This document shows positions 14,831 to 27,601 of a DNA stretch of 64,000 bases, one piece after another. The notes beneath the pieces are model-generated. The model was not told the DNA's origin, ran no database searches, and saw only the letters and a program-made list of their open reading frames with translations. The stretch is from Ophiodon elongatus. Lineage: Eukaryota > Chordata > Actinopteri > Perciformes > Hexagrammidae. The stretch covers positions 3,572,001-3,636,000 of the forward strand of contig JACSYO010000415.1 of assembly GCA_016806645.1 (NCBI GenBank). The letters run 5' to 3'. How positions within the stretch are numbered: the first letter of the stretch is position 1; each line of letters begins with the position of its first letter. A program made the translations under genes and the position numbers.

Positions 14831-15114
14831 AGAGCTGCAACAATTAGTCAATTCATTGCTTTTGATAATCAGCAACCTGTTCAATTCAATTTGGGGGCAA
14901 ATATTTGATGGTTCCAGCTTCTAAAATGGGCTGCTTTTCTTTCTCTTAGGTCACAATAAATTAAATATCTTTTTGTCAAACAATAAGGACATTCTATGAC
15001 ATGACCTTGATATCTAGAAAACCGTGACCTCCATTTTTCACAGTTTTGTAGACCAAGTGATTAATTGATTACCTGAGGACAACATCCTCATAATGAAAAT
15101 AATTGTTAGTTGCA
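14831..15114. mobile_element. Non-autonomous element, AGAGCTGCAAC ends
   Basis: Starts AGAGCTGCAACAATTAGTCA and ends with the inverted form AATAATTGTTAGTTGCA. About 284 bp, no coding capacity. The termini match a very common fish repeat family that begins (A)GGGCTGCAAC and ends GTTGCAGC; a relative occurs in the nop2 intron at 51129. A CA microsatellite abuts its right end. Confidence 0.6.
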
Positions 15115-15262
15115 CACACACACACACACACACACCTGTGACAAAGTGGTGATCTGCGATATGGACCGCCAATGCTGAACAAGGTCAACCACAGAGGGAA
15201 GAAATTCTTGACACTAATCTCACTCATGATACATGGGCCATTTACATGGCTTCCTCTCACCG

Positions 15263-15296
<34 letters not shown>

Positions 15297-15654
15297 TTCT
15301 ACACCAGTGCTAACAAAGTATGCACAACGACATGAAACCGCCTTGCAACACATGACACAGACGACTTCTATCGTGTTCCTGTCAGCACGTCTCTTGTTTT
15401 CCTATCTGGGTCGATGCTGCACTGAATTCAAATGCAGCAGTCCCTGTTTAGTATTATCTCATATCGCCTCATCATCTGTGACTTTCATGTCCCTGTCACT
15501 ATCTGTCTATCAGCACCTGGCTGTTCTGTAGGTTGCACCTCAAGGATAATGAATAACAGCTTTAAAACGGTCTCGTTCAAGATGTTCTGGGCTGATGAAC
15601 GGAAATGCCTGTCCTGTTTCCAACGTCATTCTCAAGGTATTAAAACAATCGCTC

Positions 15655-16039
15655 GGGCTGCATGAAATATGGACCAAGTCTCCGTGACGTCATTCATAGG
15701 ATTCTGAAAAGCCGTTTTTGGTCGTCACCACAGCCTAACTTGCAGCTAATCCAAAAACGGGCAGAGATATGGCTTGTTCCTTTTTAGATTCTACATCACA
15801 AACAAAATTAGAGAAATACATCTGAAAATATTACACAAAATATATCCAACAAAAGTACTTTCTGCAAGATCGAACAATATATATTCTTAATTCATCTCTT
15901 TTCTGGTTGCCTATATTGTAATACATTTTGGAAAGACTTTGAGAATTATTAGATTGTGCAAAACAATACAAGCAATTAATATTGACGGTAACTGTTATCA
16001 CTTATTTGGAATGTGATGATAACAGTTTATGCTCTACTG

Positions 16040-16083
<44 letters not shown>

Positions 16084-16450
16084 TATACTACATTTTAATG
16101 TATTTTATTTATCGAACTCTTTTAATTCTAAGTTTAAACAAACGCTCACATTGCATGCTTACATTGTCAACACAACACATTGTAAATTTTAGACTTACAT
16201 TAGCAGCTAGCGACCTGGTACGATGCCGACCTGTCAATAAAAGCGGCCATACCTTTAATTATGACTGTGCCTTTAAGATCAACCTCCTTATACAGTTGTC
16301 TTGAACGGGGAAATTAGCTAGAGACCAAAACCGTTTTATGTACCAAATTTTTTTCTATTTCTGCTGTTAAATTGGGCATTTTAACATCTATGCAGATTGA
16401 GTTGCTTTTAAAGCCAGCATTAAGTGGACATCTCTTAAAGATGCAATTTT
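15655..16450. repeat. Decayed interspersed fish repeat, interrupted
   Basis: Segments such as TCTCCGTGACGTCATTCATA (about 15680), GACCTGTCAATAAAAGCGGC (about 16228), GAGACCAAAACCGTTTTATG (about 16321) and AAATTGGGCATTTTAACATC (about 16368) occur in the order I recall for a common fish repeat. The middle is replaced by AT-rich sequence and an ATT/TTA microsatellite (16042-16083). No coding capacity. Boundaries are approximate. Confidence 0.5.
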
Positions 16451-16586
16451 CCCATCACCCTCACCTCACTGCCCTCTGCTTTCCATGTCCTTGTAATTAA
16501 TATGTGCTCTGCTGAATACAGTATGTGTTAATTGGAACCACATGTTACACATCTGCCCCCAGAGGGCCACCAAGTCAGTTGCAAGA

Positions 16587-16695
<109 letters not shown>

Positions 16696-18505
16696 GGGGA
16701 GGATAGGAAAGGACCGTGTCTGACAGACAGCACAGACAGCATGCCTTGGGTTTCACATATAAAGAAAGAGAAAAATATGTGAAGGGAAGGAGATGGTAGG
16801 GTGCAAAGGGAGGAGAGAAGGAGAGAAAAAGATGACAGAGGAGAGAAAGATGGGGGAATTCTCTGTGGTTTGTTCTTGAGGAGGTACGGGGGCGTAGGAG
16901 GCGGGTGGGGAGGAGGGAGTGATATAAACGTTGCTATAAAAAGAGGCAGCCTCCAATAAGGTGTTCCCTAATGACTGTGCTTATGTGATTAGCTTTGTTT
17001 TAGCCAGAGAGAGTTAATGTGCATTATTACTTGATGCTTTGGGCTGGCAGTTCACCATTTCTAGCTTGAATTCTTCAGCACACAGTTACATATTTATGTA
17101 TTTGTGCGTGGGTGGTATCGAGTCTCTGCGCTCTGAATGTGTGTTTGTGCACTCCAGTTCTTACACAAGGCAAACCTTGCGTACGAGGAGTTCCCAACTC
17201 TTCTCTATTATTTACAATTCTCCATCCTGTTCTCCTGCAATCACCCTACATTCTATCTTTGCTCCAGTCCTCTTCGTCTAGACCACCACCACCACCGCTG
17301 CCCTGTTTATCCCCAGTGACACTGTGTCTAGCTTCTCATGTGTCCATTCTCCTCAACAAGCCTATCAGTCTCTTTTAGAGCCATGTCAGTATCTAAACAC
17401 CCTCCGGTTCTTTATTACATCCCTAGATGATGTGGATTTGCTTGATGTGAATAGATTCTGAAAAAATCTTCTTCCCTCAAGGCCCTTTAGTCTGGCTGTG
17501 CACGCCACAGTAATGTATATCCTGACACCTGCTGGAGGATCAGGAGTACTGCAGTCTAGCAATGTCTTTGACTGGGAGCCAGTTTGGCATCAGAGGGGTT
17601 TTTCCTCTCGGTGCTGAGTGAAGAAACCATGTTCTGTCTCAAGTTTACAGGTTCTCATCCTGTATAAAATACGCCTGGAATTTCTGCTTGATGGCTTAAT
17701 AGTTTTTGCTTTGGGGGCTTTGGGGGCACTGCTATCTACTTCCATTGTAGGCTACATTTTATGTTTATAAATACGTGGGAGAGGATGCTACATTTCAAAA
17801 TCCATCATCAACTTTATCTCAAAACCTGAAGTGGAATTGTGGGAGGCTCTTTCTTTCACTGTACCTGGATGTTTATTTCAATTCACACTTTCTGGCAAAC
17901 ACAATGGGAATGGCAATTGTTTATGATGTAATTTTGCAAAGAATGGTTGTATATTAAATAACATCCAAGAAAGTTTTAGAAATTAGCTTAATGTGTTGCC
18001 AGAAAGTGTATGGCAATGACATCTCTGTCTACAGATAAATCATTTTTGAAAGGAACAGCTGGATTCCCCTTAAAACAATCATAGGGTCTTAGAAAGGAAT
18101 ACAAGACCTAATATAACTCTATATCAGTGGTGGAATTGTTATTACAAAATGCAGCAGTCTTTGTCTCTTTTAAAAACTCTGTTTGTAGTTCTTTTTGGTG
18201 TCTTTTCTTGTTATTCGTGTGCATGGGAGGGCTCGGGTGGGAAGAGCCTGAAGCAGCGTCGGTGTATTCGTTTGTTTTTTCTTGAAATTTGAAAGCTTGA
18301 AAATGAAAAGATTTGTGGTTGCAACATATATCAACAGAGAAAAAGTGGAAAGTAATACAAACTTATCATTTTCTAACTGCTCAGATGGAGCAAAAATAAT
18401 TTGCCACGCTTATGTTATATGCCTTTAAAAATGCATTTCCAAACATTTACCTTCTATTCAAATGGCTTTCAACTTTTCCTTTGTTGAGAAAATGAGCGTG
18501 TCCAG

Positions 18506-18519
18506 AGAGAGAGAGAGAC

Positions 18520-18570
<51 letters not shown>
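18506..18570. repeat. (GA)n microsatellite
   Basis: GA repeat with two early ACA interruptions, in the fam131b-zyx spacer. Confidence 0.9.
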
Positions 18571-18573
<3 letters not shown>

Positions 18574-20767
18574 AAATGATCCAAAGTCAGGATATTAACT
18601 AACTGAGGTATTATGAGGCAGGTAGTGACTCACATGAGCAGTGGGAGGTGGAGAGGGAGGAGCGGAAGCAAAGGTGGGAAGGGAAATAAAAGTGCAGCGT
18701 TTAGAGGGCAGGCTGAGGAATGGAGAGATTGGGGGAGAAAAAGTGGTGAAAAAACATGCAGCATGAAACAGAGAGAGAGAAGGAGAAATATGGCACTTTA
18801 GAGAAGGAGGGGGAGAGGAACTGTTCATTCCAAGGTTTGGCTGCATTCCAGGCTGTCTGGCTCTGATTTCGACGGCCTCCTGTTTTCCTTTTTTACCTCC
18901 AGACTGACTGGACCCTGAAGCTGCCTTCTTCCTGCCTGATCCAAACTTTCTAAAATTCAGTCACCATGGCACCACTTGCCGTTTGCAGCTGTCTGAAAAC
19001 AGGCAGAAGAGCGTGACACATGGTTCATTTCAGCTTCCTTACACCCGTCACTGCTCAGTCAGAAAGCAATGTGTGAACTAGCTGGAATTTGGAACGGCAA
19101 ACAAACGCTGACCTCCTCTCATATGCCACCTGCCTGAGAGCCGGCAAGCCAGGATGGGTTTTTTTTTCCCAGCACAACACCATAGTTGCTGTGGAAATCT
19201 CTGACTGGAAACATATTTTGTCCGAGTGGAAGTGAGGAGAGACTGGAAACATTCCTTGTGGGACAATGGGCTATCAAAGACCCCAAAGACCACTCCCTTT
19301 AGTTAAGTTCACAGCCATGAATCGGACAGCAACAGGTTTGCACAAAAGCTACTGCAGAGGTCTTCATAGAGGAGATCTCTGCCTATAGTTTCACAACCTG
19401 AATTAAGAGCAGTCTGTTCTGACTCATGCTAAATGTCACACAAGGACCTGGAAGTTGGTGACAATGTGACATGTCGAAATGAGTCACTTTAAAATGTTGC
19501 ATAGTGTCAATTTGGTGTCTGTAGCAAAGACAAGACATGGAAAATGTTTATCACTCGTACCAGATAACTGATATATTTTCCAATGTTTCTCTTGTTTCAG
19601 GATTATCTAGAAATATGTAACAAATCCTTATTTTCATTTTCGATTGATCAGTACAACCCCGGGTGACATCATCAATTTGCTTGTTTTGTCCGACTGACAA
19701 AGATACTCAGTTTATTATCACATGAGATAATGAAAAGCAGCATATTCTCAAAACTGAGATGCTGAAACCACGAAAGCTTTGTAATACTTGCTTGAAAACA
19801 TACTTTATTCATTGATAAGTTATTGAAATAGTTCATTATTTGTCTGTCGATTGACTTATCAACTAATGAGACTTGATTCAAGTAAAATCTTAAATTCTTG
19901 AGTTGATTTTGCATTGGGACGAGGTGAAACGCTCTCTCTCTAAAGGAATTGTACTGTACCTGTCTTATGTTACGTAAAATACCAATATTTTTAACTTTTT
20001 TAACTAAAACATAGATGTATTATGAGAGATTTCTTGCGTTGTAAAAGCAATGACTACACCTGAAAGTGATAAGACTCAAAGGTTTGGGCTGCATGAGTCA
20101 CCAAGGTGTTTGACGTGTGTGAGTGTGATTGTGGTGTGTGTCTGTGTGCATGTGTGTGTGGGTGGGTGAGACATAAAAGGATATTAAGTCATAGAAATGG
20201 CTAATGTGCAGGATGGGAGGTGTCGTTTAACACCAGGTTGAGGGCGATGTCAAGTTGAACAAATACGAAAAGCGCCATAAAATGTTTTTGCTCTCTATAA
20301 TCAAGTGTACTTATCGAGTACAGAGAACCGATCTAAGGCTTTGCATGTTTACCACCTCGGTGCAAAGAACATAACACTGTGGCAGCGCACTTGGCAACAG
20401 ACAAAATAACTCCTTTACAATCTGATTCTCACCTTTGCCTGTTGAGGCAAGTGCAAGAGAGGCAAAAAAACAGACCCCCTTTTTTTAAAGTTAAAATTGC
20501 ACAACTATTCTACAACCCAGCCCTGTTTGAACATACTTTCTTCAGCCACTGTACCTCCTTGTGTTTAAAACCCTGAGCACTTTTAGTGTCTGTATCTAAT
20601 CAAGCCTTTGGCCCCATTATCTCTCTCCCCCCTCTCGCTCCCTCATTCCCTCAGTCTGACCTTACAAGGAGAGGCAACGGGGTTGATGTCATTGAATGAA
20701 GAATGCTGCAAGAATCCAGAGAGAAAAGGGGGCAGGAGGAGGGGTCTGACTGGACAGTTTATTATGG

Positions 20768-20828
20768 TGAGAGAGAAGAGAGAGCGAGAGAGAAAGAGAG
20801 AGAAAGAGAGCGAGAGAGAAAGAGAGAG

Positions 20829-20910
<82 letters not shown>
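20768..20910. repeat. (GA)n / GAAA-rich polypurine tract, about 140 bp
   Basis: A continuous purine strand of GA units with interspersed GAAA, about 600 bp before the zyx promoter region. A mirror-symmetric polypurine tract of this length can form triplex (H-) DNA; that is inference. Confidence 0.9.
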
Positions 20911-20912
<2 letters not shown>

Positions 20913-21549
20913 GCTGTTTACATAGTAATACACAACTCCTGAGTAAAACGAGAGAGAACTTGTTTGGAAGGATGGTGTCATTCCTTTTTCCAGACTGAAA
21001 AGCACAGGGGGAGGGTCTAATAGCTGGAGAGGGGAAGCGAGAAAGAGAAGTTACCATTACAGTCAACTCTTACTCAGCCTGGACCCAGAGAAAAGGAAGA
21101 ACACAAGGAAGAGGGGGGAGAAAAAGGGAGATACACATTGCAACTGTATTACCAGGGTGAGTATTTGTATTTGCTGTGATATTGGGAGTAACAGGAGCAG
21201 ATAGCACATCTCACTTTTAGGCATACTCTTTAATAAAGTATCCTGATAGCACATATAAGCTATCACTCAATTGGACTGTAGTTAACGCCTCAGGAAATGG
21301 ATGCTTTGTGATGTCTCGTGTTGATCTGTCACGTTTGAGTATGAGTTGAAAGGTAACTAGGTTACCTCTCGGTGGGTAGGTGGGGTTCCGTGGGGTCCCT
21401 GAGCTGAGAGGCCGTACAGTGAGCATGAATGTCCTGCAACACCAGCTGATGGACTCAAGCGATAAGAAAGGGGCGACGCGGAAGCTCCGACAGGAAGTCC
21501 AGCTTAAAAAAAAAAAAAGTTGACAAAGCTACCTAGCTAGCCGCGCAGC

Positions 21550-21635
21550 TGGTCGCTTTTATTGAAGTCAGACAGGAGCTCACGCAGATCAAACCGGATG
21601 ACAGCACCGAGAAGCCGTCTGCTTCGCCACGGGAG
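21550..21635 (+). promoter_or_regulatory. zyx: zyx 5' UTR exon and promoter region
   Basis: CpG-containing sequence ending GGGAG followed by GTGAGAAC, a good donor, 6 kb before the zyx coding start and with no open frame of its own. The surrounding 21.4-21.9 kb is richer in CG than its neighbours, as expected for a CpG-type promoter. The transcription start cannot be read from sequence; the left border given is arbitrary. The intron would join the acceptor at 27588. Confidence 0.5.
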
Positions 21636-24600
21636 GTGAGAACAACGGGGCGGCGTTAGTCACCGAAACAAAACTGACCGGAGATAAAGAAGTGGTGAAG
21701 CTAGCTAACGTAGGTTCACGTTGGGTTACGTTAACGGTTGGTGGCTGGTTAGACTTCTCACTTGTCACTCAACCGTCAGTGGAACGCTGCCTGTATTTGT
21801 TAACGCCACCAACGTTCCGTATTCCAAACGGCTAACAGTTAATAACGAGCGTTAACGCGAAACTTTTAAATGTGCTCTCTCATCAGCCACGTAGCTAGCG
21901 AGTTTACAGCTAGCTGATGTCTAGTGTGTATATTACTAGATGGGGAATTAATAAGTAGTATTGATTAACCGGACTGTCTGTCTTAATGTGATGTGTGTGT
22001 GTGACCACTCAGCCGTTGCTGTCAGTTGTCAAAGCATTGGCTAACAGTTGGCTAATCAGTGAGGTGGAGCACCGAGGTCCAGTTTGACTAATTTATGATG
22101 CCAAGTGAAAAGAAATCTGGTTTTCAGTGTTTACTGCGCCAGCAAGGCTCTTCCCCATTGCATGACCTATATTCATCCCCTAGTTGGGACTCAACGTGTC
22201 ATGGATGAGAGGATGTACACTAATAAAGGAGGTTGGGAGAATTAGTATTGTGGCCATGTTAGCAGAACATTTCTACAATATATAAAGAGTGTAAGAATCC
22301 TGTTTCCATCAGTGTTAGACACACAGCTGTGCCTTGCCTCTCAAATTGTATAAGATGGGAAGGGAGCTTCAACTCAAGGCCCCAGTAAGCTGTGTGTAAA
22401 AATAACTTTAAGTGAGAAGGCTCTGGCACGGGTTAGCCTGAGGTTAGTGTGGTGCTTCTTTTTGAAAAGACTGAGATGATAGTCACTCACACCTCGGTAA
22501 ATTGCCGAAGCAAATAAAAATCTGTGAATGAAGATAATCTACGGATGGATTTATGCTACCGTTTATGACAGGGGTGATGAGGAATCCTACTTAATTGTAG
22601 CCTCCATGAATCGAGACACAAGCTATTTTAGGGCATCCCTTTGCCCCAAGTCACTGCATGTCTTGCTCTTTGATTTTGTCTCTTGTGATCCTTTTTTATT
22701 CTACTGTAACATTACTGCCAGCAGATGAGGTTGTTTGGTTGACACGGACTCCATTAGCTGACGTTATTCCCCGTTTTGAAATGTTGCCTGCTCAATCAGC
22801 CATCTAACTGTAGTCTGAGAGGCAGCAACACACTGATGCTCAATGCATGTCCAGTGACCTGTAAGATTGGACTCAAAAGGGTTGTTTGTCCCAGCATTAG
22901 TGACCCTCGGCCTAGACACGCTTTCCCAGAAACTGGGTGTGCTATTAACATCAGAACAATAGAGAGTTTCATCAACAACACACTAGTTGCTAATGCAATA
23001 AGTGACCAGACATGGAAGAAGTTGGTTAAGTTAGGTTCTCCAAACTGTTCGGGAGCCTACCTGCTTTGTTGTGGAATTTAAATTTCAGTTTTTATTTAAA
23101 TTTCTTCATTGTTTTTATTATGGCAGGCAGTAATTAGCTTATTACTGATGTAGGAGCTTTACTTCTACCAGTGATGTTTTAAAAAAAAAAAAAGGGACAT
23201 GTCTTTTGGTAGTAAAACTGTAACCAAAAATGGTTATCGGAATTTATATGGGCAAAGAGGTACTTAATGAAAATGTACCTAATGTTGGTGGGGTTTTTTG
23301 TTGAGAAGATTTAAGTTCTGTGAGGCACCATACTACACTTCTTCCATATATGACCTTTTAAAACGCAGTAGCACAGTATATAAACCAAATTTAGTTCCTC
23401 TATAACCTCAAAGTAATGAACCACTGCTGAGGTTTCCTTTGAAACGTGTTGTAAACCAACTCCCCATTAACAGCTACTGCATCACATGGTCTGTGCCTTC
23501 AGAGGAAAGAGGGTGTTCATGTGAAATCAGCTAAGTTTTCATATCTTTCGAGGTAGATTACCCTCGATGCCATGTTTAAATTAGTCCTTGATAAGGTGGA
23601 ATGAAAACCAACTAGGCTGTCGTACCCAAACCGGGTATGAGCCAATTGTCTAGCCTCTGAAAGCTGTCTAGCCATGTGGAGTTTATACAAAGTTCAAAAG
23701 CTACAGAGTACAGTGTGTGATTTATGCTGGGGCCCTATCTAAAGGCTACACAATGCCATCCTCCATCACAGCTGTAGAGTATAAATGATTAAATGCATGT
23801 GATGTCATTCAGTTCAAGTAGTGAGTGAGTGACATGAATGAAGAGAATAAAAGAGATAGAAATGGTTGTGGTCTGCAACAGGACACAAGTCTGTACATCA
23901 GATCGTACGAGTGAGCTAGAGCTTAATTCAAGCTCTCGCTCTTTCGGCAGCGAAGATATATAGAAAGAGAGGCTATTTGGAGGGAAACAAAAAAAGCAAA
24001 AATGATGTCATTGAGGTGTAGTGCCAAATATGTTCCCTTTAGAAGAGGGTCTCTCTCATCTCAAGGATCAGGTTTCAAGATAGATTTGCAGTAAGATGTC
24101 TGGAGTTCAATGTGGAGCTGATCTCACCGTATTAAATCCCCCACGACCGTATCAAGTACCAGATGGAACCTGACCGCGAGTTATCATCGCTGTTGAATAA
24201 TTGAGAGGACTAGTGTATATTGTCTCTTAGAAACAACGTAGCTAAAGTACTGTAATGAAAATACTAAATCACTGTCTATGCCCACCCTTGTCAAGCACTT
24301 CTTTTTAGAAAGCCATAATAAATCCAAGTGCTCCGTTTAAGAGTACTTCAGACTTGCAAACCTTATTTAAAGACGAGAGCTTTATCTTCACTTTAACCAG
24401 TCAATCTGTTTTTGTTTTAAGTGTCTACTCCATTCAACTTGAAGTAGGCCTTGATACTAGAATAATGAGTAGCCAGCTACATTTATTTTCTAAAAGACTG
24501 AAAACACCTTTCCCTTCTCTCTTTTCTTTTTGGTTTGTCTTTTTCTTTTTCAATTGGTGCAAACTGCTCTACAAAATGTCCCTGTGTGCCTGCAGAAAGT

Positions 24601-27588
24601 TGATAACCAGACAACTTTGCATCTCCATTAGAGCCTCACCATCTCCCCTTATTGATCCATGCAGCAATTTTCTGAATTATTTATGTTGGATATTGAAGTG
24701 GAGCTAAGATTCTGTATTTTGATGTTTTTGAGAATGAATCTCATGCATTAAGAAAGTTTTTTTTTTTTTTAATGCCTGATTGTTGCAGCATCTTTAACAA
24801 GACAATTTTTAAACTTGTCTAAAACCTATGAAAAATATTTATTATATCTTAATATCTTAACCATTTGCAATTCAGAGCTTGTTATTTACACTTTAAATAG
24901 TTTTTTTTAACCTACCTGCAAAGATTTATCCATTTTAATAATTAATTTTCTTGCTGATGAACAAGATTGGTGGAAGGTTGGTAGAATTTAATGATTTCAA
25001 CTCATATGTGGACCATGACGCCTCCACATGACCAGAGGACATATGTGGTTAAAAGTGTTCAACATCTATATTTATTTAAAGGAAGCTAACACAAAAAGCA
25101 GAAGAGGGAAGATCTCGCTGCTTCCTCATCAGAGGAGCTGGTTATGTCATGAGCACAAGAAATACTTTCATGAGCTCTCAGGGGTTTTGTCTTGTCAGAA
25201 CTTGAAGCGTTGCCTTTGTGTCCCAACGAAGTGGAATGAGGATGAAACACTCAAGCTTTTTCTGGTTAGTTAGCTTTCACCATCAGGTAGTCGGTCTACG
25301 TAGTGATTTCCAAGGCCATGTATGGCCTGATCTCTTCCCAGAAAGTTTGATTTTCCCAAATGTAAACCCAATTATACATAAATGGTGGAAACAACTGATA
25401 TACATTTTACCCACAGTGCAAACAAAAATGTTTCTTAGGCTTTTCGAGTGATCTAGTTGGCAACTACTCAGCACCATGTGCACTGGGGGTATGTGAGTGG
25501 AACAACTTTGAAACGCAAAGATACAATAAGTTGAACTAGAAGAAGTCCATTTTAAAGCCCTGAGGTAATACAAAAAAGAAAGAAAAGACAATTGGTACCC
25601 CTTCAGTTATTTCAGTATTCACAATATTTTATATTTATGGGATCATATTTTTTTATTATTGAGAGGAAACCTTGGCAACAATATTAACATACGAGGACTT
25701 TTCTTTTCTTTTCCATTTTTAAGGAATATGGAGAAATATTAAAAATAACTCAAGAAAGCTGTTGACACATAAGTACAACCTTGATCATTTTTTTCCAGTG
25801 TGGTTGCAGACTTTGTTTTAGATGCATCGGTGTAGCTTTAGTACAGCAGCCAAAACAATGACTCGACAATTATTGACTTTTGAATTAAAGTTGACTGAGA
25901 AAATAGTCCGACGCTCTTCTTCTTGGTAGCCATGACATTTATGGAGTATCAATGCTATGTAACCGTCATTAGGACGTAGAGGATAGATGCCACACAACAA
26001 AGAGACAAGAATTGCATATTGTTTGTTCACTGGAAAATGTTATCTCCACTTTGTTAATTTCTTTCACCTGTCTGTGACTCATTTTGTTTCAGGTTATGCG
26101 TGACATTTTATCTTTTACAACCTATTAAAGGTCTATTATAAATAGTCCAAACACACATTTCCACAGTGTATTATCTTCATCATCATCATTATGAGTATGG
26201 CACTTTTTCATAGCTTTGGGGTCGAATAGTTTGTTAAACAGCAACATAGTGTGAGTTAAGACAACGTGTGCGCGTGTGTGTGTGGTCAGAAAGAACAAAC
26301 GTTCTTTTGACTGAAGTTCATGTTCGGGGGACGGGGGGTCTTCAGAGAAATGTGTTGAGACTCTGCGAAGAATCTCCGTAGAGACACCGAAGTAACATCA
26401 ACATTTGTTTAAACACCAACATGTGTGAGGTAAATATTTGAGCTCACAGTCTTTTTGACGCACCTCACGTGAAAATGTTATGATAGTTGCCATCGTCCCT
26501 GCTTCCAACCGGTCTTCCTCCTACAGAACTTTATTTTACGTCACAGTAAACAGCCGTGTGTTATATATTGTAAATTGTCTCTGGCGTCTGGGAGTGCCAC
26601 TATGTCTGCTCTGTATACGTGGCCCGAGGAGATGTTCACACACTTTTCTCTCATTCCCCTGTGGACCATTTGCGAAAGCTTTTGTGTTTTAAAGAGTAAT
26701 ACTGGATTTGCAGATTGCCTAGTGGTTGTTATTTTCTTTTTTTTTACTGCTATTTTACTAAATCCAGAAATAATGAAGTCCAAACTACATTTTAAGAGAT
26801 CCTGTAAGGCACAATAAACCTCCATTTTAATGAGTTTTTGTTGGATTTTAGGGGTCGAGACAGCTGTGCTGGTTCAGTTATAAAGTATACAAAAGGTACC
26901 AATCTGCATAGTGTACTGTTTTGGCAGTTGATATTAAAGAAGTTAATGTTTCAGGAAATGTGAAACAATATGTTCAAATAGGATCAATCAAACTGCAATT
27001 TTAGAAAGCAACTGCCAATTTTAAAGTTGGAAACTTAACGGAGCAAAGAAAAATTTTCTCCCAGAGATTTATTGCTCTTATTTTTCCTTTCTTTTTTGAG
27101 TTCTTCCTGCAGCTCTCACCATTTTTACTGTTTCCATTTGGCAGTGCATTGAAGGACAACTATCCATCATCACTCAAACATCGAGCTCATTTAGTCTGCG
27201 TTCGGACATCTCATGAGTGTAGTTAATTTAGTCACCTTTTCAGTGTAAAGGCACTACATAGTCAATATCTGGTTTCAATTAGTGTTTAGGTTGGAATTAT
27301 GTTCGGCCAAATGTTTTGTTGATGTGTCATGAACACTAATTCTCCCGCAAAAAAACCTGACCTGCTTACGCTGCCTTGGAATGCAAACCCTTTGACTTTA
27401 GTCAGCTGGTCAATGTTGATTTCATCATTTCGGGTGTGAGAGTAAAACTCCTGAGTCGGGAGTTGTTTGAACTTCACTGCAACCTGTTTTATACCTTTTT
27501 GTTATAAAACAAGCTCTCATATCAGAGTTAATATTGTCCTGTGCGGTGGGCAACTGTTGACAATAATGTTTCTTGTGTTCATCCTCAG
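21636..27588 (+). other. zyx: zyx intron 1 (5.9 kb)
   Basis: Presumed first intron of zyx between the 5' UTR exon donor at 21636 and the acceptor TCATCCTCAG ending at 27588. AT-rich, no coding exons and no snoRNA-like element that I can support. A short GT tract is present near 26268-26283. Confidence 0.5.
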
Positions 27589-27601
27589 ATAAATACACAC
27601 A

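Noticed and set aside
20608..21066. Arg-Glu and Ser-Leu rich open frames over the GA tract
   Set aside because: Simple-repeat translation; no homology, no gene context.
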